From assembly GCA_027972325.1 (NCBI GenBank), contig JAPMOS010000112.1, positions 62,001 to 126,000 of the forward strand: a stretch of DNA of 64,000 nt, in the 5' to 3' direction. Position 1 is the stretch's first letter, and the number at the start of each line of letters is the position of its first letter. Source of the DNA: Paratrimastix pyriformis. Taxonomy: Eukaryota; Preaxostyla; Paratrimastigidae. Shown here piece after piece: positions 43,852-55,497 of this stretch. Made by a program: the position numbers and the translations under genes. The notes below the pieces were generated by a model. The model saw only the letters and a program-made list of their open reading frames with translations. It made no database searches and was not told the DNA's origin.

Positions 43852-46556
43852 TCACCCGTACGGCGGTTCGTGCGGTTGCGGTTGCTGCTGCTGCTGCTGG
43901 GCGGCTGGGGGCTTCTCCCGGTCGGCGGCCAGGCCTGTGGATGAGGTGGAGGTGGAGGTGGAGGTGGTGGGGAGGGCGGCCCAAGACGGGGAGGCTGCGG
44001 TGGCGGGTGGAGGGGGCGGTGGCCCGGGCAGAGAGCCCCCGGGCAGGGGGGACGGCGGCTGCTGGGTCGGCTGGGGCGCCGGGCGGGCCGGGGAGGGCGG
44101 TCCGGCGGGGTCCATGGTGATGCTGTCGCGCCTTCGGCGGGGCGAGAAGAAGGAGATGGCCCGGTTGACGAACTGCATCAGGGGCGAGCCCGGCGGGGCC
44201 CCGGCAGTCACTCCGGCCCCTGCCCCGGCCCCTGCCCCTGCCCCGGGGAGACCGCAGGGCCCGGGGCCACTCGGCGATGGCGGGGCCACTTGGAGTGGGT
44301 ACAATGGCTGGGACGTGGGGGCCGCCGGGGGCAGGAGGGCTCCGGAGGGGGGCGCAGCGGGGGCCGCGGGGGAGGGTGAAGGAGCGGGCGCCTGGGGCCC
44401 CGGGGGGGCGTTGGGGCTCTGGCTGCCCAAGAAGGACTCGATGTCGGGCGCCAGCCCGTCCAGCACCAGGCGGTACTCGACCTGGCCCAGCGCCTGCCGG
44501 CTGTGCTCCTCCACCCGGCGCCGGTACTCGGCCGAGGCGAAGTAGCTCCGGGCCCGCCGCGAGATGGGGTACACCATCTCCTCCTGGCCCACCCAGTGCA
44601 GTGAAAACAAACGGGCGGAGTGAGCGGCCGCAGGCGGGGGAGGGGCGGGTGGGACCCAATCGGCCCTGAGGCGGGTGCAGGGGATGCGGGGTGGACCTTC
44701 TCCCAGCGGACGGGCCTGCCGGTGGCCTCCTCGACCAGGCAGCCGCAGTGGAGGGCGTAGGAGATCTTGGCGAGGCCGTGCTGGCGGATGAGGGGCGTCA
44801 GGCGGCCCAGCATGTGGCGGAAGGTGGCCTCGGTGAAGGGGTTCAGGAAGTGGAACTCCCGGTAGAAGACCGCGTTGTGGAAGTACTGCGCCAGCAGCCA
44901 GCGAGCGGCCAGCCAGCGAGCCAAAGATCGGCCAGCCAGCGAGCCAAGGGGAAGGGGAGGTGAGCCGAGAGTCGACCCCCAACATGGGAGGTATGGCGGG
45001 GCAGGACTGCGAGGGGCCACAGAGTGGGCGGACGGGCGGACGGGCGGACGGGCGGGGGGGGGAGGGGAGGGAGGGGAGGGAGGGGGAGGGAGGGGGGAGG
45101 CATGGCGGGCCTCGGGTTTGTTGACAAGCAGGTCGCGCCGCTTGCGGGCGGAGAGTTCCTTGAACAGCCGCAGCACCTGGTTGCCGGCCCCGAGCCCGGG
45201 GTGCCTGCGGGGTGCCACGACCCGACCAACCGTGAGTGGGGGTGGGAGGAGTGGGAGGAGTGGGCGGGACGGGGCAGGCGGGACGGGGGCAGGCGGGACG
45301 GGGGCAGGCGGGACGGGGGCAGGCGGGGGACGGACTTCTGGCCCGGGAGGCGGGGCTTCTCGGGGGTGAACTGGGCATATGGGTTCTGCATGAGGAACCA
45401 CTCGATCGAGACCACGTCCAGGGTGCCCTCGTTGGGCGGGGGCTGCCCGGTGGGGGTGGCAGGGGTCGTGGACCCCATCGTCGGCGGGGTGGCGGGCGAG
45501 CGGTGCAGAAAGCCCGTCGTGGCCGGCCGGGAGGGGGACTGAGGCTCGGGGGCCGCGCGGGGGACGGCCGATGTTTGGACGGTGGCCAGGGCCTGGGCGA
45601 AGTCGTGCGGCTGGTGGGCCGGGGGCTCGGTCGGGTCGACGGTGCCCAGGTCGGAGCCCGACTGGAAGCTGCCCAGCGAGCAGGCCAGGCCGGGCGGGGT
45701 CCCGGGGTGCACCGGCATGGTGACCGCCCCGGGGAGGGGCGCGTCGACCAGCGGCCCCGACTCGGCCGCCCCCACCACACTGGCCGGGGGCCCGATATCC
45801 CCCACGGAGCTGGTTGAACCGGCGGTCGTCGAGGGGCGGGCCGAGCAGCCCCCGGGCATCATCACATCGGCCGCGGGGGGGCTGCCCATCATGGTGGGGC
45901 TCAGGGCGCACGACAACGGGGACGAGGCCGTCGACAGCGGCCCGGGGCTCGACCCGGGGCCCACCGTACCCGCACCCGATCCGCGGGTCTCGCTGGGCGC
46001 GGGCGTCATCGAGGAGCGGGCCCCGAATGTCTCCCGCATCAGCTTCTGGAGTTCTGGATGGTTGCCGAGGTGCTGATACGCTGCTCCGAGCGACGCGGAA
46101 CGGAGCCGAAGGTTGAGTCATGGCAAATAATGAGAGTGGAGAGTGAACAAACAGACCAGTAAAATCGGTCACACCAAATGTCCGAGAATGGCGCAGGCAC
46201 AGATAGCAAACCAGAGAGCTCTCATCTCCTTTTTTTGCATACATCGCCATTTTGTGGACAAAAAAGTCTGGGTGAAAACGGCGATGAGAACGGCGATGAG
46301 AACGGGGCTCAGAGAGGCGCGGACCATGAGTGTTCAATTCAATGTGAACGCGAGGAATGCCTTTCGCTCGCAATATCTTCATAATTCCATATTCCTCTAA
46401 AAGATTCTGGAGATCTTCTAGCGAATATTCGTTTATCAAAGCGACAGAAGTCGAACGCTTATCTGCAGCAACTGGGATGAGCTCCTCTCCCAGCCCTTCG
46501 TCCCCAAGTTCATCATCGGATGATTGGAGAGAAAAGGGCGAAAAAACCAACCCCAT
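43852..46556 (-). CDS. Unrecognised protein, conserved-looking blocks in low-complexity sequence
   Basis: Candidate start ATG 46556 (MGLVFSPFSLQSSDDE). Structured blocks alternate with disordered sequence. Block 1: SLEDLQNLLEEYGIMKILRA, IPRVHIELNTH/AYQHLGN, HPELQKLMRETFGA. Block 2: TLDVVSIEWFLMQNPYAQF, NQVLRLFKELSARKRRDLL. Block 3: QYFHNAVFYREFHFLNPF, FRHMLGRLTPLIRQHGLAKI, SYALHCGCLVEEATGRPV. Block 4: EEMVYPISRRARSYF, EYRRRVEEHSRQALGQVEYR, LVLDGLAPDIESFLG. The C-terminus is Pro/Ser-rich with a short poly-Gln, TGA at 43852. Donor GTCCGCG after IELNTH (about 46325) restores the frame. No transmembrane or catalytic motif recognised. Confidence 0.65.
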
Positions 46557-46675
46557 TCAAAACCAATTTTGAAGCTGCCAACGGAGGCAGCAAAAATGTG
46601 CCAGCACCGAGAGTAAACAGAGGGCGTATTCCCAGGTGTTTTTGCGATTATCTTCGGGCAGTTCGATTCGAATCG

Positions 46676-48059
46676 ATGTTGCAGGGGGACGGCTGCAGCT
46701 TCTGTCGAGCACCGGCCCAGAAACAAAAACTCCTAGTCTGTTAGAATCTCCGGTATATCACATTTCGGGACCCCTCCGTAGGTGGCCCGCTGCGGACATA
46801 AATTGTTTGATCCTTTCTTGACAGTCGATTGAACGAACTGCTTTTCTTCCTCATCACATTGTAGCTGCACCCTTTGTCTTGACACCAAAACCTTCGAGCC
46901 GTGTCCCGTCTGTCTCGTGTATCCAGTCCTACTTCCCACCCACCGTCCCCTGTCAGGTGTGTAAAATGCCCATTTCTCGATCTGAGATCAATGCCCCGGA
47001 CTCCGAATTACAAAAGGAGATTCGCATCAGAAAACAACTCGCTGTGGAGTCTGCGCTCTTTTAGAAACGGGCTCGACCCCTCCATAGCTTCAACCTCTCA
47101 GAGTCCGATTTTGCCTCTCTCCGTGAGTACAATGACTATCTCGAACAAGTGGAGGACCTCGGTCCGCCTCCATCCATCCCCCCGGAGGTGATTCCCGCTG
47201 CGTTCTGGCCGGTTGTGCGTGCAGTGGACCAGCGCATGCGGGGGGTCGACGTCGCGACCCAGCTGACGCAGCACAGGGAGCGATACAGGGAGCAGATCAG
47301 AGCCAATGCCGACGCGAAGGTCTCTTCCTCCCCCTCGCACCAGCTGTCTCATCCATCACCCGCGTGCCGCTCTAGGCCAGGAGAGAACGCGAAATCGTGC
47401 AGCAGATCGCCAACGAGAGGCGAGAGATGGAGGAACGCCGCTTGGTCTGTGCCCGGCGCCGCCCTCTTGTGGGGCCGCCCTCTTGTGGGGCCGCCTGCTG
47501 ATGCACTCCCTCCTTCTGACCTCCTCTTTCTCGACTGGCGGGGCCGCGGGTGCCGCTGGGGCAGGCCATCATCGAGGCCGAGCGCCTCGAGGCGGCCCTC
47601 AAGCTGAAGCAGAAAGAAGATGCCATCGCCTCGCTGGTCCGCCGCCCTTCTCCCGCGATCGCCCACTCCTCCCGGCGCAGGAGAAAGGGGCGGCTCAAGC
47701 GGCTCAACAGCAGACCCCCGCAACCTCGGGGTCGGCGCCAATGGGGGCATCCAAATCGGCCGAGTCGGCCGCGCACATGGTATACGTCCCCGCTGCCCCC
47801 ACTTCCGGGACGGGCATCTTGGGCGGGGGTGCCCCGCCTCCCATGACGGGCCTCGTCCAGCCCATTGGCGCCGCTCCCCGGACGGCAACGGCCCCCATCC
47901 CAAAGTCCGTTCCTTCCCCTCGACCTCCGAAGATCACCTCACCCACGCCCGATCCCCAGGGAGATGCTACCCCTCCATTACCGAGCGTCGGGTTTCGACC
48001 CCAAGCTTCCATTACGAAGGGCCGAGCAGGAGGCATTTTCTTCCACCTTTTTGCTTTGA
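46676..48059 (+). CDS. MNAT1: CDK-activating kinase assembly factor MAT1 (TFIIH subunit, TFB3)
   Basis: RING-finger subunit that joins CDK7-cyclin H to TFIIH. ATG 46676; exons 46676-46735, 46782-46804, 46865-46916, 46957-47043 and 47065 onward. The spliced RING reads CSFCRAPAQKQKLLVARCGH, KFCTLCLDTKTFEPCPVC. Then DSELQKEIRIRKQLA joins KRARPLHSFNLSESDFASLR, EYNDYLEQVEDL, the MAT1 signature. The coiled coil IVQQIANERREMEERRL and GQAIIEAERLEAALKLKQ follow. The cyclin H-binding end is HYRASGFDPKLPLRRAEQEA, FSSTFLL, TGA 48057-48059. A donor GTCCGT at about 47906 keeps the last exon in frame. Between 47043 and 47065 there is either a 21-base intron (GTGGAG...TTTTAG) or an in-frame TAG. Gene symbol by family. 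Confidence 0.92.
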
Positions 48060-48170
48060 TCCCGTTGCTCAAGAAAACTGCATCGACATGAATGTGCGCG
48101 AAACCCGGCGTGAACGACATCCTCCAGGGCAGACTCCGCTTTTTTTCTGTTTGAAAAAACTCGCTCAAAA

Positions 48171-51100
48171 AATGGAGAGAAAGACATCTTTTCAGAAGCC
48201 TCCGCCAAGCCCCTACCTCGAACAATTAAACCAACTCATCGATATGGGGTTCTCGCAAACGAAGGCGGCATCAGCATTGGAAAAGACTGGTGGTAATCTG
48301 ACCCAGTCCGTCCGACATCTCTTGGGCCGGTCGCCCTCGTGCATCCAAGTCTGTTCACGTTTTATTGTTTTTTTGTCACGCTCCATTTTTTCCTTCCCCA
48401 TCAGAGACTGGAAACCCTGAAGAAATTGGGTTTCCCGGAAGGTCTGTTAATCCTTTGCCAAGAACAATCCTCCGACCCGAAACATCGTTCAACCAGATGT
48501 CGCGAAGAAGGCTCTCCTGGAAACGGAAACCCTGGAAGATGCTCTTGCGATCCTGGAGGAGCATCTGCCCACTGCCACGGCCACCACCACGGCCACGGTC
48601 ACGGCCACGGCCACGGCCACGGTGGCCACCGCCACGGCAATGACCACTCCAAGTCTTCCCGTCCAGCAGCAGCAGCAGCCCTTGACGGCCAGCGCGCGGG
48701 CCGTGAGCCCGGCTGGGGTGCCGCCCACACCGTCGCCCACCAACGACGACCAGGTCGATGAGCCCCCGGAGCCCGCAGCCGAGGGGGACGACGCCGACGG
48801 CCCCACGAGCGGCGACGGGGCGGCCGATGGCCAAGCCCCCAAGGGCGACAAGAAGGACCGACGGCCCATGTGCCGGTATGGGGCCCACTGCTACCGCCAC
48901 AACCCCGAGCACCTGCGCCAGTTCAGGCACCCTCGTCCGTCCCCCGCAGCCCCGCCTCGGCCCAGGGGCAGCCCCGGGCTACGGGGCCCCTGCGTGACAG
49001 CTCGCCCACCCTTGGAGGGATCGCGCCTTCGTTGGCGACCTCATCGTTCGTATGGCCCCTCTCCTCTGTCGGTGTCCGCGCTGGGGCGGCAGCGCGCGAC
49101 CCGGGGGTGCGGGTCTCCGACGAGGCCGAGCAGGCCCTCTCTGACACGGAGCTGCAGAGCCCCCTCCAGTCGCGGCCCCCCCTGAGGCGGCGCCTCTCGC
49201 TGCACCGCCACGACGCAGCCAGTGATACCGAAGACAACTCCAAGAGCGCCGCCCCCTCCCTGGGCCGGGTCTGCCCGCCAGGCCCCGCCCCTCGCGCCCT
49301 CGGAGAGGACCGCCTTGCGATGGCCGCCCATTTCTCGCTGATGTCATCCGATCCTGACATCCCATCATGACATCCCATCATGACAGCGCTGTGCCGCCCC
49401 TCTCCCTCCCCTCTTCGCCCCCTTTCGATCCTTCTCCTCCTCAGCGCCTTGCGGCCTCATTTGCCGTCTGCGACGAGGACGAGGCTGCCGCCGGGGGGGG
49501 CGACGACACCGAGCCAGAGGCCGAGGCCGCGCCGGCACCCGACGAGGACGAGCAGCCCCAGCAGCAGCCCCAGCAGCAGCAGGGCCGCAAGCACCCGCGC
49601 TCAGACGCCGACGACCAGCCCGCCGGCACCGACGAACGTCCGCATCCTTCGCCGTCCCGCGTCCCATCCCCCCCGCGTCCCATCCCCCCCGCGTCCCATC
49701 CCCCCCGCGTCCCATCCCCCCCGCGTCCCAGACCTTCGCTACCCACCCACCCGCTACCCACCCACCACCCACCCGGTACCAGCCGGTCGATGAACGCGCC
49801 GGTGCATGCTCACGGTTACGGTCATGCTCACGGTCATGCTCACGGTCATGCTCACGGTCATGTTCATGCTCACGGTTACGGTCATGCTCACGGTCATGTT
49901 CATGCTCGCGGTCATGCTCACGGTCACGGTCATGCTCCTCACCCGGTTGGGCTCGATGGCAGCGCGCAAGCTGAAGCGGACTGGGACGGACGGCCACCTG
50001 AAGCACGTCAACCGGGCCACGGGCTTCCGGCCCGTTCTGCTGGCCAAGAAGTGGTCCGCCAGCGCACCGCGCCCGCCCGCACTCCCGCACGCCCGCACGC
50101 CGCACCGCCCCTCCCTCCCCTCCCTGGTCATGAGCCCCCTCCCTGGTCATGAGCCCCCTCCCTGGTCATGAGCCCCCGTCGATCGCGAGGCTCACCATCA
50201 CCCTCACCGGCCTCCGCGGCCCGTCCAGGGACGGCAAGCAGGACCCGACGGGCTGGTTCATGTCCGAGAAGCTCGACGGCGTCCGGGCGTACTGGGTCCG
50301 CCCCGCCCAGCCCCCTGCCCAGCCCCCTGCCCAGCCCCCTGCCCAGCCCCGCAGCCTGCCCAGCCCAGCCCCTGCCCAGCCCCTGCCCAGCCCCTGCCCA
50401 GCCCCGCCCACGCGCTTCATTCGCCCCGCCCCGCTCGTCTCACTCGTCACTATCACCCCCGCCTGCGCCTGGCCTTCCCTGGCCTTCCCTGGCCTGACCT
50501 GTCCTGACCTGGCCTGACGACCTGACCTGACCTGACCTGACCTGGCCTGGCCTGGCCTGGCCTGGCCTGGCCTGACCCGACCAGGACGGGACCCAGTTCT
50601 TCTCGCGCTTGAAGAACGTCTACAACGCCCCCGACGTCTGCGTCCCCCTTCCCCCACCCTTCCCCCTCCCTTCCCTCCCCTCTTCTTGTCCCGCGCCTGC
50701 TCACCCTGGCATCGACCGTGTCCCTCCCGTGGGCACCGTGGGCCCCGGACGGGCGCGCAGTGGTTCACGCGGGACTTCCCTGACCACCCGCTGGATGGGG
50801 AGCTCTGGGTGGGCCGGTCCCAGTTCCAGCAGGCCGTCTCGATCGTCAAGAAGAAGGTCCCCCGCCACAGACGCTCCCACACCCACGCACCCTCACGCAC
50901 GCTCACACACCCCACACGCTCCGACCCCCTCGATCCGCCCTCGCCCCCGCCACCCCCCCTGCGGCCCTTTTATCACTGACGCCCCGGCTGGTTGCTGGGG
51001 GTTCCTCACTCAGGTGCCCCACGAGGGGTGGAAGGGCATCCGCTACCTGGTCTTCGACCTGCCCTCCCACCACGGGCCCTTCGAGGCGCGCCTCGAGGCC

Positions 51101-52006
51101 ATGAAGCGCCTCCGGGCCAAGCACATCACCGTCGTCGAGCAGAAGAAGTGCCGCGGCCCCGACCACCTCCTCGAGGAGCTCGTCCGCCCCCCCCCCCCCC
51201 CAGGCCGCACGTCCCATGGTTGGACTGACCTGGCCGTTTCCCTCGTCCCGTGGGGGCTAGTCGGGAGAGAGAGAGAGAGGGGGTGGTGGTCGGTCCATGG
51301 CCAACCGCCCCACCGTTCCGTGCTGTGGGCGTTGGGTTGGGGCGGTCGGTCCAGGCGCGGGTGGAGGCGCTGGGGGCGAGGGCCTGATGCTGCGCCAGCC
51401 GGGCAGCCACTACGTGGGCACCCGGTCGGACACGCTGCTCAAGGTGAAGACCTTCAACGAGGCAGGTCCGTCCCTCGGGGCTGGGCAGTCCAGAGGGGCG
51501 GCCGGCCGGGGGGGGGGGGGGGGGGGGGGGCTGCCTGTTCGGCGGCCGCTCACCGGGTCCGGGGCTGGCGGTGCGGGGGCGCCGAGCAGACGCCAAGGTG
51601 ATCGGCCACGAGGAGGGCAAGGGCAAGAACGTCGGCCGGATGGGGGCCCTCCTCTGTCCGCCCCCGCCCCCGCCCCTCCCCTCTTGGCGCCCGCCCCTTT
51701 TCCTGGGCTCCTCTGGGCTGCCTCTCGGGTCCCTCCTCTGACCTGACCTGACCTGACCTGACCTGACCTGACCTGACTCCCCCGAGGTCCGCTCTTGGCA
51801 TGATGTGGCGGGTGGGCGGGCGGTGGTTCGGGGCCGCAGGCGAGATGATCCCGAGCGGGGCCCAGTTCAAGATCGGCACGGGCTTCACGGACGCCCAGCG
51901 GGCGCGGCCCCCCAAGATCGGCACCATCGTCACCTTCAAGTACCAGGAGCTCGGCTCCCACGGCAACCCGCGCTTCCCCGTCTTCATCGGCGAGCGAGCC
52001 GACTGA
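48171..52006 (+). CDS. UBA-PBZ-ATP-dependent DNA ligase
   Basis: ATG 48171 opens a UBA-like domain: YLEQLNQLIDMGFSQTKAAS, ALEKTGGNLTQSVRHLL. A second UBA-like stretch follows (LETLKKLGFPEG... LEDALAILEEHLP). At 48860-48935 a complete PBZ poly(ADP-ribose)-binding zinc finger reads MCRYGAHCYRHNPEHLRQFR, HP. After disordered acidic and Gln-rich sequence comes a compact ATP-dependent ligase: DPTGWFMSEKLDGVRAYW (motif I Lys) joined by a GTCCGC intron (donor 50296) to DGTQFFSRLKNVYNAPD, FPDHPLDGELWVG, IRYLVFDLPSHHGPFEARL, GEGLMLRQPGSHYVGTR and LLKVKTFNEA. The OB-like end is FKIGTGFTDAQRARPPKIGT, stop 52006. The ligase resembles small LigB/LigE-like enzymes. The join between PBZ and ligase (49100-49960) is the weak point; they could be two genes. 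Confidence 0.82.
49801..49945. repeat. (GGTCATGCTCAC) minisatellite
   Basis: About twelve units of GGTCATGCTCAC and GGTTACGGTCATGCTCAC, probably in the intron before the ligase catalytic exons. Confidence 0.9.
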
Positions 52007-52081
52007 GGCCCCCCCAACTCCCTTGTACAAGCACCCTTCTCCCTCTTATTCTTCTGCACAGACGACCCGCCCCCCATGACA

Positions 52082-52382
52082 TCACTGCGGTGGCTGCGGT
52101 GGTCGCCTGGCAGGGGCGGGGGCTGTGCTTCCAGGGGCAGGGGCGGGGCCCCCCGCAAGGCGAAGCCTGGCGAGCATCTCGGGGGGGATGAGGTCGAACG
52201 CGGCCGGCCCACCCGAGGGGGCCGAGGCAGGCGGGGGATGCGCCGTCGGGGCGGCGGGGGAAGGGGAAGGCGGAAGCGGAAGGGGCGGGAGCCCCCTGCG
52301 GGGCCGCGAGACACTGGCAGGGGCGGGGTCCATCTCCGGCCCCGCAGTCTGGCGACAGAGAAGCCAGTAGCCAGATCCGGGT

Positions 52383-52413
<31 letters not shown>

Positions 52414-53498
52414 GGGGGGGGCGATGAGGCGCGGAAGGAGGGACGGGAGGGGCGGCAGGTCAGGTGGCAGGCGGACCGCAGTAGAACGACCCGTGGTGGC
52501 TGAAGCGGACGTCGTGGCCCGCGTGGCAGCTCGCTTTGCAGGCCGCGCAGATCCCTGAGGGGGAGAGGGACCATGTTGGAGCGTCGAAACGTCGTCAGGC
52601 CGACCAGAGCCGGACGAGGAGCAGGCGGGGCAAGCGGGGCAAGCGGGACACGCGGGCAGGGACAGGCGGGCCGACCCTTGGTGCCGGTGAGCTGGCAGGT
52701 GGCGCACATGAAGACCGGCTGGAAGACCATGTTGGGCCCCGTGACCGCGAACGAGCACCGGCCCCCGTCTGCGCAGGCCCCAACCCGTGGTGACCCCGGC
52801 AGCGAGAGGGTGAGCCTGCCTTGAGCCCCGACAGCAGCGCGAACCGGTGCATTGGCGGATGGCCAGAAGCTGCTGCTCCTGGGTGGCCTGGCCCGCGGCT
52901 CCTGCGGAGCGGCCCCGATAGGATGGGCGACGGGGTGAAAGCACGGAGAAGCTGCGACAGACGGGTTCCCGATCCGGAAGCCGGGATCGATGGCGGGCGA
53001 GCCGGGGCACCCTACGAAGAAGGAAAAAGCCGGTTGTCGCACCAACCAGGCGGGGTGCGAGAGACAGGCCCCGGTCAGCAGCTGCACCGCCCGTCCGATG
53101 TCGCCTTCGGAGTCGAGCAGCGCCTGCCGGCAGTCGTCGACCTCAGAAAATCCCATTTCCTGGAGCGTCTGAACGGCGGCGGCAATGTCGGCCCTGACCG
53201 GCGCAGGGGCCTCGGGAGGTTGGTGTTCCCGTTGCAAGGGAGCGGGCCGTGGAATCGGCGGCGATCGGTAGACGTGTCTCGGCATCCGTTGAAACACAAC
53301 GACACAGGAGCCGTCTGTCAAGTCGCAGGCAGAAAGAGACTGGCCGTCATGAAGAACAGCGCCCCGAAAAACGAGGAGCGACTGCGCGGGGACCAGGCCA
53401 GCTGGAATCTGAGCTTTGAGGTCCGATACGAGTCCGGAGCTCTCCACAGTGATCTCGCCCAAACGTTGGGCACCACTGTCCTGAAGAACGATTTTCAT
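52082..53498 (-). CDS. UBL-UBA-UBR-box protein
   Basis: ATG 53498 starts a ubiquitin-like domain: MKIVLQDSGAQRLGEITVES, LKAQIPAGLVPAQSLLVFRG, LSACDLTDGSCVVVFQR. A UBA domain follows: IAAAVQTLQEMGFSEVDDCR, QALLDSEGDIGRAVQLL. Downstream exons give a UBR-type zinc finger: FMCATCQLTGTKG joined to ICAACKASCHAGHDVRFSHH, GSFYC/DCGAG. The donor at 52476 (GCG/GTCCGCC) recreates the FxCDCG signature, strong proof of that splice. UBL-UBA proteins shuttle ubiquitinated clients to the proteasome; UBR boxes recognise N-degrons (UBR7-like variants read chromatin). The exon between UBA and UBR (52790-52910) and the last exon (FDLIPPEMLARLRLAG, stop 52082) have some frame uncertainty. Confidence 0.8.
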
Positions 53499-53639
53499 CA
53501 GGTTCAAATTTTGACGGGAGGGAGCAGAAGCTAAACTGCAATCCTAAAAAAACGCCGGATACTGTAGAACATCCCAAGGCCCGGGCAGGTTTCAGCGGCG
53601 CGCCACTCGTGCTTTTTTTGGGACACGTTAAGAGAAAGG

Positions 53640-55497
53640 TTATTTTGCGCTGTTGGGGACCAGAGGCCGGATGATTTCGACAAACTTTCGTTGGCCCAGG
53701 CCGACAATGGTGGGGTACTCGGGGGGGAGGGTAGCTGGAGTGACAGTCTCGGGGAGACGCTCTCTCCTCAGAACTTCATCGACCCAGAATGCGGGAGAGC
53801 GCATCATATCCACATGCGCCTTGAGATGTCCGTCTTGTGAAAGCCTGGGGAGAGGGGAAAGTGCGTGGTGAATAAGTTGTGTGCCACAGATCCACCGTGC
53901 GCGGATGTGGAATGGCGATTGCCACAGACAAGAAAGCCCCGGGCTTCATGAGCGGGTAGAGGCGCACGAGGCAGGTGCGGGTCGAGGAGAGCAGATCCAC
54001 GTCGAGGACCACCACGTCGAGCAAAGGAAGCGGCAAAGCACGAGGGGCGGCGGGCTTCTCCTTCTTCTCCTTCTTCTTCTCCTTCTTTTCGGGGGCCAGG
54101 ACGGGAAGAGGAGCCGCCTCGCTCGTCACTTGGGGTGCGCCATCGTGGGCGGGCGTCGACGCGGAGGCCGAGGGGAGGAGGGCCGATGCGGAAGCCTGAG
54201 GGAGGACCGATGCGGGGGGTGGGGCGGCGGCATCGGCCGACGGGACTGGGCATGAGCCTGGCAAGGGGAGCGAGTCGTCGAACCAGCCTTTCCGGAAAGA
54301 CGTGACCCGGATGCACCCATAGCGGGTCACAACGGTTGTCACCGAAGCGAGCCGCCCCTTAAACGAGCCCGCCATGAAGCGGCACTCGAGAGGGTGGGGG
54401 ACCCGTTGTCCGGCGGGAGCATAAGCCAGCTTGGTGTCGGCAGGAGCATCGCCCGCTGGGAGTACCAGTCCATCGGATCCCTGGTACTCCGCAGCGGCAT
54501 CCGATGGCCTGGGACTGGGACTGGGAGATGGTGCCGGCGCATCGATGACTTCGGTATGTCGGCGAACAACCGTCGTGGCCAATGCGGCCGGGCGGCGGAC
54601 GGGAACCTCGGGGACCTCTTCCTCGGACTCGGGTGGAACATCCTTCCCAAAGCTGAGCTGCTCGTGGATTTCGTCATTTGGGGGAATCCCTTGGAACGAG
54701 TCGTAAACAAAGAGATGCGCACGAACAGCCACTAAAAAAAGCCGAAGATGGGCCAGGAACAGCGGGTGCGGGCGGCAGACCAGGGCGATGATAGGCGTGC
54801 AAAAGCACTTTCTGCATGGTGCGTTCCACAAGGCCCACAACATACGATATTTTCGCGGAGCTAGAGCCAAGGGCGCAGCCACATTCGACGACATCCAGCT
54901 CGAGATGTGTGGGATCGGCGCCCAAAAGGAGTTGGGCCGTGGCCAAATCCATCGGCGGGACCCTCTTCTTGCTTGGGGAGGCCCTCGATGTCTTGCGAAC
55001 CGGGGGAGGGTGGATCACCATATAGGCCTCCGTGAGAGATGCGGCCCGTTTGAGGACACGGTCGGCAGCAACGAACATCTCCGAGTTACTGTGGAAGCCC
55101 CGTACGTCCCAAGTGGTCCTGGCGAAGTTCTTTAATATACTCAACTTTTCGCGCATGCCCACTATTGAAAATGAGATCGAAAAAAAATGGGAGAAAAAAG
55201 GACCAACCGCCACACTGATGATAATCAGATGAGAGAAACTGAAAGGTCGCTTGCCTGTCGCGTGTCAAAAACAAATACTCCAAAGTCTGAATGAGCCTGA
55301 AGAGAGAATGAGGGCCCCGACGGTTCGAAAAGAAGGTGAAGAAACGGGCGAATGGAAATCTGGATTTTTTTGAAGAGTTTTGGGGAGTCGCACGGAGAGC
55401 CAAATACCAGAAGACGAGAAAAAGCGAAGAGATCGGGAATCCAATCTTGAAGACCGTCTTCACGGCATGCAACATGGACACAAACCACCGCAGCATG
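53640..55497 (-). CDS. TylF-like class I methyltransferase with N-terminal membrane anchor
   Basis: Candidate start ATG 55497 gives a hydrophobic segment (IGFPISSLFLVFWYLAL) followed by basic residues, typical of a signal anchor. Motif I is LDVVECGCALGSSSAKISYV. After an intron come HLFVYDSFQGIPPNDEIHEQ, then GSFKGRLASVTTVVTRYGCI, RVTSFRKGWFDDSLP, LDVVVLDVDLLSSTRTCLVR, LYPLMKPGAFLSV. This is the order of TylF/macrocin O-methyltransferase folds (VYDSFEGLP, GWFxDTLP, LDxDLYxST, LxPGG). Two low-complexity inserts interrupt the fold: a Glu/Pro/Ser-rich one (about 54650-54430) and an Ala/Ser-rich one with a Lys/Glu run (about 54260-54040). The last exon ends LVPNSAK, TAA 53640-53642. Substrate unknown. 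An upstream ORF at 55893-55675 could be an earlier exon. Confidence 0.78.

Noticed and set aside
40080-46700. Possible tRNA-like T-arm sequences such as GTTCGATTC at 46661
   Set aside because: No acceptor stem, D-arm or anticodon arm can be folded around them; no tRNA gene was found in the window.
49801-49945. Frame coding for Gly-His-Ala-His repeats, possible metal-binding region
   Set aside because: The unit repeats without synonymous variation and sits where the ligase gene needs an intron; translation is unlikely.
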